From positions 1 through 5,586 of the forward strand of contig CAYUNT010000254.1 in NCBI GenBank assembly GCA_964446285.1: DNA of 5,586 nt. Reading direction: 5' to 3'. Under the pieces are notes generated by a model. The model was not told the origin of the DNA and made no database searches. It saw only the letters and a list, made by a program, of their open reading frames with translations. The translations under genes were made by a program, and so were the position numbers. Shown piece by piece: positions 1 through 3,856 of the stretch. Within the stretch, counting starts at the first letter, position 1, and each line of letters opens with the position of its first letter. The DNA comes from CAYUNT01 sp964446285. Its GTDB lineage: Bacteria; Sumerlaeota; Sumerlaeia; SLMS01; CAYUNT01.

Positions 1-76
1 TGGGGTTCCGCTTCGCTCCACCCCAGGCTACCCTCTTTGGCCTCTTCAAGGCCACAGCGGGATTCTTTGCAAAAAA
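1..76. repeat. tandem hairpins, possible dispersed intergenic repeat
   Basis: Two short inverted repeats lie side by side. TGGGGT (1-6) pairs with ACCCCA (20-25), and TGGCCT (38-43) pairs perfectly with AGGCCA (49-54) around a CTTCA loop. An A-rich stretch (AAAAAA, 71-76) follows. No coding frame is convincing here. From memory, 'TTCCGCTTCGCTCCACCCCAGGCTA'-like segments recur between genes in planctomycete-type genomes, so this may be one copy of a REP-like family, perhaps cut by the window edge. It could also be the terminator of an upstream gene, although the stem is not followed by a T run on the + strand. Confidence 0.35.
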
Positions 77-147
77 GTGAGATGCACCCGATTCCGTGCA
101 TCCTGTCGATTATTCTCTTTACGCTCGATTGCCTGCTTGGGAAAGAC

Positions 148-178
148 TTGCGTTTGGGCCGGGAAAACGCCATATAGA
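148..178 (+). promoter_or_regulatory. possible promoter of the tmRNA gene
   Basis: TTGCGT (148-153) and TATAGA (173-178) resemble -35 and -10 boxes, with a 19-bp spacer that is slightly too long. An alternative pairing is TTGGGC (154-159) with TAGAAT (175-180), 15 bp apart. Transcription would start near 185 and give a 5' leader of about 40 nt, to be trimmed to the mature tmRNA end at 228. This is an inference from position and weak box matches. Confidence 0.35.
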
Positions 179-227
179 ATCTTGCGCGCGCGGCGGACGC
201 AATTTGCGCGCGCCGCTTCTGCATCGT

Positions 228-592
228 GGGGGCGAAAGGTTTCGACGGAGTGCGTTCTGGAGATCGCTGCAGGCCGAGCCAGGTTACGTTACCTCGTTAA
301 ACTGCCGTGGCAACCAATCATCTGCCGACTCTCCGTTGGCTCTCGCCGCCTAATCAGGCGGCGCGTTTTCGGCGGGCATGGTCCCGTGGCCTGCTAGAAA
401 ACGTCGATTAACGGGCTGGCTTGAAGCGCGGTTTGACCGGGCCTCGCTCAGGCAAGATTAATTCGGTCTGGCTGAACTGGCGCCCTGTTTCCGGCTCAAT
501 CGGTTCGGCGAGAACTCAATAGGGAACTAAGCCTGTAGATGCGGCCTTGGGGATCACTTCGGACGTGGGTCCAAATCCCACCGCCTCCACCA
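228..592 (+). ncRNA. ssrA: transfer-messenger RNA (tmRNA), one-piece
   Basis: tmRNA rescues ribosomes stalled on mRNAs without stop codons. Charged with alanine and bound by SmpB, it enters the ribosome and adds a degradation tag. The 5' end GGGGGCG (228-234) pairs with CGCCTCC (582-588), followed by ACCA (589-592), giving a 7-bp acceptor stem with one G-U. The conserved TTTCGACGG follows at 239-247. The T arm is GTGGG (565-569), loop TCCAAAT, CCCAC (577-581). P2 is visible as CTGCAGGC (267-274) with GCCTGTAG (531-538). The conserved AACTAAGCCTGTAG block and the CTTCGGACG stretch before the T arm match other tmRNAs. The tag frame ends LALAA, with its stop codon in the loop of a perfect hairpin (345-350 with 357-362). 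The 365-nt length is normal and the CCA end is encoded. Odd point: C instead of T at T-loop position 55. Confidence 0.96.
309..353 (+). other. ssrA: tmRNA tag-peptide reading frame
   Basis: The resume codon is most likely GGC (309-311). The frame reads GNQSSADSPLALAA and stops at TAA (351-353). With the alanine carried by tmRNA the tag would be A-GNQSSADSPLALAA. The C-terminal LALAA is the typical protease-recognition ending read by ClpXP-type proteases. GCCGCC (345-350) and GGCGGC (357-362) form the hairpin that usually presents the stop codon. The end of the tag is certain. The exact resume codon is inferred from the position after the CTCGTTAAACTGCC segment and from the N at position 2, which is common in tags. 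Confidence 0.85.
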
Positions 593-849
593 TCATTTAT
601 CCTTCTATTTATATGCCTTCCTTTTTGAGCCAGGCAAATACGCTTGCGCCAGCGCAACTTGCATACATGCCAGTCAAGTCCTGACACACACGATAGCGCG
701 TAATGCCAACCAGGCATTGAATTTGAAATGTAGCCGTGGCATTTTCAACTGCTAATAGAAAATATAAACCCTTGCTGGAAAAGGGAAAAGCCGCAACCCC
801 GGCAGGTCAGCACTCCGGCGCGACACCGCCGCGCCATAAAAGTCCATAA
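593..849. other. intergenic stretch without a gene
   Basis: I find no convincing reading frame or RNA gene here. Small hairpins are present: TTGCG (644-648) with CGCAA (653-657); AATGCC (702-707) with GGCATT (713-718); CCCTT (769-773) with AAGGG (781-785); GGCGCG (817-822) with CGCGCC (830-835). None is followed by a proper T run, so no classical intrinsic terminator for ssrA can be assigned. The AATGCC/GGCATT hairpin, followed by GAATTTG, is the weak best candidate. Confidence 0.5.
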
Positions 850-878
850 TTGACACGAGCGAAAAGGATGCATGTAAT
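850..878 (+). promoter_or_regulatory. sigma-70-type promoter for the two-gene operon
   Basis: A perfect -35 box TTGACA (850-855) is followed after exactly 17 bp by TGTAAT (873-878), which matches the -10 consensus at five of six positions. Transcription would start near 885, leaving a leader of about 160 nt before the first start codon. It is the best promoter-like sequence in the window and is correctly placed for the downstream operon. The GC-rich hairpin at 817-835 lies just upstream and could bind a regulator or simply end upstream transcription. Confidence 0.65.
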
Positions 879-884
879 TCGGGC

Positions 885-1046
885 GCGGAACTGCTCATCC
901 CCAAGGACTTTTTTCGGTCTTGGGAAAGGACCGGTTCTTCCGGACTTGGGCATTACTCCGAGCTTCCCCGTCCCAATCCGCACCTTGGCACGCATACTGT
1001 TGTTCTGCCGGGCGCGGAATTCATATTCACCTGAGGAGAGCACCCC
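885..1046 (+). promoter_or_regulatory. structured 5' leader of the operon
   Basis: The leader can fold. CCCAAG plus AC (900-908, one bulged G) pairs with GT plus CTTGGG (917-924) around a loop of six T residues and CG. A second possible pairing, GGTC (916-919) with GACC (929-932), overlaps the first, so the two structures exclude each other. CCGG (931-934) and CCGG (940-943) could form a third small stem. An 11-bp direct repeat CGGGCGCGGAA sits at the expected transcription start (880-890) and just before the ribosome binding site (1009-1019). No known riboswitch class is recognised. Regulation by alternative folding is only a possibility. Confidence 0.35.
1033..1038 (+). promoter_or_regulatory. 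ribosome binding site of the beta-helix gene
   Basis: GAGGAG lies 8 nt before the ATG at 1047. This spacing and the signal peptide that follows directly fix the start codon. Confidence 0.85.
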
Positions 1047-3824
1047 ATGCGCAATCTTCCATCTCGAAAAGCAATTCCCCGTTTTGTCTGCCATCTGGCA
1101 GGCAGTTTGGCGGGAGTCATGGCGCTAATCGCATTTTGTTCAGGCGCTTTGGCGGCGGCAAGCGCGGCCGACACGGACATCCAGCGTCTGCTGAGTTCCG
1201 CCAAGGAAAAATCAGCGCCCAAAAGTCCGGAAATCCAGCTGGCAGCCACCGCGACCGATATATGGATCGATCAGGTGAACGGCGTGAACTCCGGCACAAC
1301 CCCCGGCACCGAGGCGCAACCTTTCAAATCCATTACCTATGCTTTGCTCAGCATGGCTGATCGCGCCGTTCCCGATCCGTGGAACGTGCACATTCGCGCA
1401 GGCAATTACGATGCCGATCCGGCCAAGCCGATTCCCGAGCGCGAGGTGTTTCCCGTGCAAATCCGCCCCGGGATGGCCCTGGTTGGTGAAGATGGACCTA
1501 CTAGCTGCATCATCAGCGGAGAATATAATGGCAACAGCCCGGACCCGATCCTCAAAGGCGGCAGCGTATGGGGCGTTCGGATCGCGGGGCTTACTTTGAA
1601 GAAAATGCGCGTGCCCGACGGCTCGGGCGGCGCAGTCCAGCTTACTTCCACAAGTGGACGCATTGAAAACTGCGTGTTCCGCGAGAACTACGCACGCTTT
1701 GGCGGCGCCGTGTATCTCACGCTTTACTCGGAAGGAACATTTCACTTTGTGGATAATCAGTTTATAGGAAACATGGCCCGCAAGGATCAGTGCTACAACT
1801 GGTCATACGGCGGCGCGATCTATGTGGATGGCGATTATCGCGGCTCGCTCGCAGGCAATCTGTTCCAGAGCAACACTGCTTATGCCTGCGGTGATTATGG
1901 AGAAGGCGGCGCAATCCGCATTGCTGGAAGCCTGACGGGCGAGATGCTCAACAACCGCTTTCAGGGCAACAGCGCAAATTACTGTGGCGCGCTGCGCATC
2001 GCCGGCGGGATGAGCGGAACTCTGGGGGGCAACGTGTTTGACGCCAACAGCACGGGCCGCCAAGGTGGCGCTATCTACATGAGCTGGTTCTCTGGCACTT
2101 TCGCGGACAACGTCTTCCGCCGCAACAGCGCCGATGAAACCGGCGGCGCGTGGATTCGCGGTTCATTCACAGGCGAAATTTCGGGAAATGTGTTCTCCGA
2201 AAATTCAAGCAACTGGCATGGCGCGGCGCTGCGGATCGACACCTTCCGGGGCGTGATTCGCGACAACACCTTTATGCGAAACACTGTGAATCGCACCGAT
2301 AGCGATGGCGGCGCATGTCACATTGGTGTCAGCGCCGGAACGCAGGCGGATGTGTTTGGAAACGTGTTTGTGGAAAACTACGCCGCACGCAACGGCGGCG
2401 GACTCGCAATCGGACCAGCCACCAATATCTCGGAAAACGTATTTATCCGCAACTCGGCCGGAGGTGTGGGCGGCGGACTTATTCTTGGCGCCGCCGGCCA
2501 AACTCCAGCCAACGTGGCCAGCAACCTATTCCTCTATTGCAGTCGAAACGCTCTCTACTCTTCTCAAAATGTCAACCTCCTCAACAACACGTTCTATGGC
2601 GGAAAAGGCGCATTCTCTCAGCCCAATGTCGTGATCGACACAAATGCTCCCGCTTGCACGCTTCGCAACAACATCTTTGCCGAACTGGAAAACGCTGTCT
2701 ATCTTTCCGGAACGCCGGATTTCCCGTTCACGCACAATAACTTCAACAACTGCGCCAACTTCGTTTCGCGCAACGACCAGCCGCTGGGCACAGACCTGAC
2801 CTTCATCGGACTGCAATTGCTCAACTTCAAAAACAACGCCGACTGGGCGCCTGGTCTGGCGGGCGAAAATGTGGACTCGGGCGTGTGGTCTGTGGACGCC
2901 GCGTTTGATGAAGGCAAGCGGGTGACCGTCCTGACAGACGCCGCGAAGAATTGGCGCGAAGGGCAATGGGGCGGCGCCATTCTCGATGTGTCGCAGGACC
3001 CCAATACACATCAGCAATTCCTCATTCTCGACAACACAGCCACTCAGCTGTTCGTCAAGGGCGACATCCTCTGGACCAAGCGCACGGCCCAAGGCGCGGC
3101 CTATACAATTGACGATTTCCATTTGGCGGCGGGATCGCAAAACATCGACGCGGGCGCGCAAGTGGGAATCCCCTGGGATTTCGAGTTCGATCTGCGTCCC
3201 ATCGGCGCGGGATTCGACATCGGCGCGGACGAAGCGGGCGGCCCGGTCGAGGCTCTTGCCGTTCGCGGACTCCCGGGCGGCTATTGCATGGACAACGCCC
3301 TGCAAGTGCGCCTGACGGTTAATATCAATGAGCGCCGCATGCCAAACGCTGTCGCCGTCGAAGACCAGCCCCCCGCTGGCTGGACCGTGTCGAACATCAG
3401 CGATGGCGGCGTGTGGGACAGCGTGAACGGCAAAGTCAAATGGGGTCCGTGGACGGCCCCTGACGATTTGCGTGATCGCGCCCTCACCTACACGGTCACT
3501 CCGCCTCAGGACGCCAGCGGCACCTTGGCCTTTGCGGGGCAAATTTCCGCAGACGGCATCAATCATCCTCTTTCGGGCAAAGTGGAACTCAATCCGTCGT
3601 GCTGCCTGCATCCGATGGACGCCAACGCCGACGGACGCATCACGCTCGATGAAGTCACCGCCTACGCGGCCGCGTGGAAAACCGGCCAGGCGGACGACTG
3701 CATCTCATGCGTAACGGAAGGCGCCGCGCTCTGGAAGCAGGGCGAAGTTTATCACTGCACCGGAACGCCGGCGACCGAACCGTGCTATTCGTGCGGCCAG
3801 GGCAATTTCGTCCCGGGGCCTTGA
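1047..3824 (+). CDS. secreted beta-helix protein with choice-of-anchor Q, PPAGW module and EF-hand tail
   Basis: The 925-residue exported protein has no recognised gene name. Residues 1 to about 40 form a signal peptide (basic start, hydrophobic 17-38, likely cut at ALA or ASA). Residues 71-150 resemble DUF1565 (WIDQVNGVNSG, QPFKSITYAL, VHIRAGNY, PGMALVGEDG). Residues 150 to about 560 form a right-handed parallel beta-helix, with repeated Nx[FV]xxN and GGA motifs as in pectate-lyase-like and Chlamydia-PMP-like proteins. Residues about 611-690 are an inserted module (VTVLTDAAKNW, GQWGGAILD). DFHLAAGSQNIDAGA to FDIGADEAGG (689-731) matches the choice-of-anchor Q ending. Residues 735-852 form one Ig-like PPAGW module, and 853-925 a Cys-rich tail with an EF-hand loop. 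I see no catalytic residues for a lyase, so adhesion or carbohydrate binding at the surface is as likely as enzymatic activity. It is followed after 32 bp by a gene carrying the same module. Confidence 0.93.
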   Translation: MRNLPSRKAIPRFVCHLAGSLAGVMALIAFCSGALAAASAADTDIQRLLSSAKEKSAPKSPEIQLAATATDIWIDQVNGVNSGTTPGTEAQPFKSITYALLSMADRAVPDPWNVHIRAGNYDADPAKPIPEREVFPVQIRPGMALVGEDGPTSCIISGEYNGNSPDPILKGGSVWGVRIAGLTLKKMRVPDGSGGAVQLTSTSGRIENCVFRENYARFGGAVYLTLYSEGTFHFVDNQFIGNMARKDQCYNWSYGGAIYVDGDYRGSLAGNLFQSNTAYACGDYGEGGAIRIAGSLTGEMLNNRFQGNSANYCGALRIAGGMSGTLGGNVFDANSTGRQGGAIYMSWFSGTFADNVFRRNSADETGGAWIRGSFTGEISGNVFSENSSNWHGAALRIDTFRGVIRDNTFMRNTVNRTDSDGGACHIGVSAGTQADVFGNVFVENYAARNGGGLAIGPATNISENVFIRNSAGGVGGGLILGAAGQTPANVASNLFLYCSRNALYSSQNVNLLNNTFYGGKGAFSQPNVVIDTNAPACTLRNNIFAELENAVYLSGTPDFPFTHNNFNNCANFVSRNDQPLGTDLTFIGLQLLNFKNNADWAPGLAGENVDSGVWSVDAAFDEGKRVTVLTDAAKNWREGQWGGAILDVSQDPNTHQQFLILDNTATQLFVKGDILWTKRTAQGAAYTIDDFHLAAGSQNIDAGAQVGIPWDFEFDLRPIGAGFDIGADEAGGPVEALAVRGLPGGYCMDNALQVRLTVNINERRMPNAVAVEDQPPAGWTVSNISDGGVWDSVNGKVKWGPWTAPDDLRDRALTYTVTPPQDASGTLAFAGQISADGINHPLSGKVELNPSCCLHPMDANADGRITLDEVTAYAAAWKTGQADDCISCVTEGAALWKQGEVYHCTGTPATEPCYSCGQGNFVPGP
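1668..2603 (+). repeat. beta-helix coil repeats with asparagine ladder
   Basis: Within the 925-residue protein, the motif Nx[FV]xxN recurs at residues 208 (N-C-V-F variant), 237, 271, 303, 329, 355, 381, 407, 439 and 464, with degenerate copies at 493 and 514. Between 329 and 407 the period is exactly 26 residues (78 bp) over four intervals or coils. Elsewhere it is 25-34. Each coil is followed by GGA, GAL or GGG. Such ladders are typical of stacked turns in a parallel beta-helix. Confidence 0.8.
3249..3602 (+). other. PPAGW module, copy in the beta-helix protein
   Basis: Residues 735-852 align with the four repeats of the next gene. Shared landmarks are R-G-L then Y-C (739-747), EDQPPAGWTV (772-781), SDGGVWDS (785-792), GKVKWGPW (795-802), LTYTVTPP (813-820) and FAGQISADG (829-837). 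The layout (prolines, GW, GG-W-D, GKVKWGP, TY) recalls DUF11-like Ig-fold extracellular domains, an inference by pattern only. Unlike the copies in the next gene, this one has V instead of C before E-D in front of PPAGW. Confidence 0.8.
3603..3824 (+). other. Cys-rich C-terminal tail with single EF-hand loop (dockerin-like)
   Basis: Residues 858-869 (nt 3618-3653) read DANADGRITLDE, a complete 12-residue calcium loop with ligands at D858, N860, D862, R864 (backbone), T866 and E869. The helix after it (EVTAYAAAWKTG) seems to be echoed by VTEGAALWKQG (889-899), as in the duplicated halves of dockerin, but the second half has no calcium loop. The tail region has seven cysteines (852, 853, 885, 888, 904, 913, 916), including CISC and CYSC. 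There is no PEP-CTERM, LPXTG or Por-type sorting signal, so this tail may serve as the attachment element. Confidence 0.65.
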
Positions 3825-3842
3825 ACCCGCCCACGCCTCCCA

Positions 3843-3850
3843 AGAGGGGA
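3843..3850 (+). promoter_or_regulatory. ribosome binding site of the repeat-protein gene
   Basis: AGAGGGGA lies 6-7 nt before the ATG at 3857, in the 32-bp gap between the two genes. It selects this ATG over the in-frame ATG at codon 8. No promoter or terminator is visible in the gap, which supports co-transcription. Confidence 0.8.
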
Positions 3851-3856
3851 AAACCT

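Noticed and set aside
77..397. Plus-strand frames of 106 and 85 residues at 77-397 and 96-353
   Set aside because: They overlap the tmRNA. Only the last 14 codons of the 96-353 frame are translated, as the tmRNA tag. No ribosome binding site or domain supports an upstream start.
565..592. tmRNA 3' end as an attachment site of an integrated element
   Set aside because: ssrA 3' ends are common integration targets, but I see no second copy of this segment and no integrase in the window.
496..717. Minus-strand reading frame of 73 residues containing GGGGGIWTHV
   Set aside because: It is the antisense of the tmRNA 3' end (T arm and acceptor). Such frames are often wrongly annotated as hypothetical proteins.
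817..835. GGCGCG/CGCGCC hairpin as an intrinsic terminator
   Set aside because: The stem is followed by ATAAAAGT and not a T run on the + strand, and by no T run on the other strand.
2526..3611. Long minus-strand frame (361 residues) inside the beta-helix gene
   Set aside because: It is a mirror of the GC-rich third-position bias of the real gene. There is no recognisable domain, and the plus-strand domains are unambiguous.
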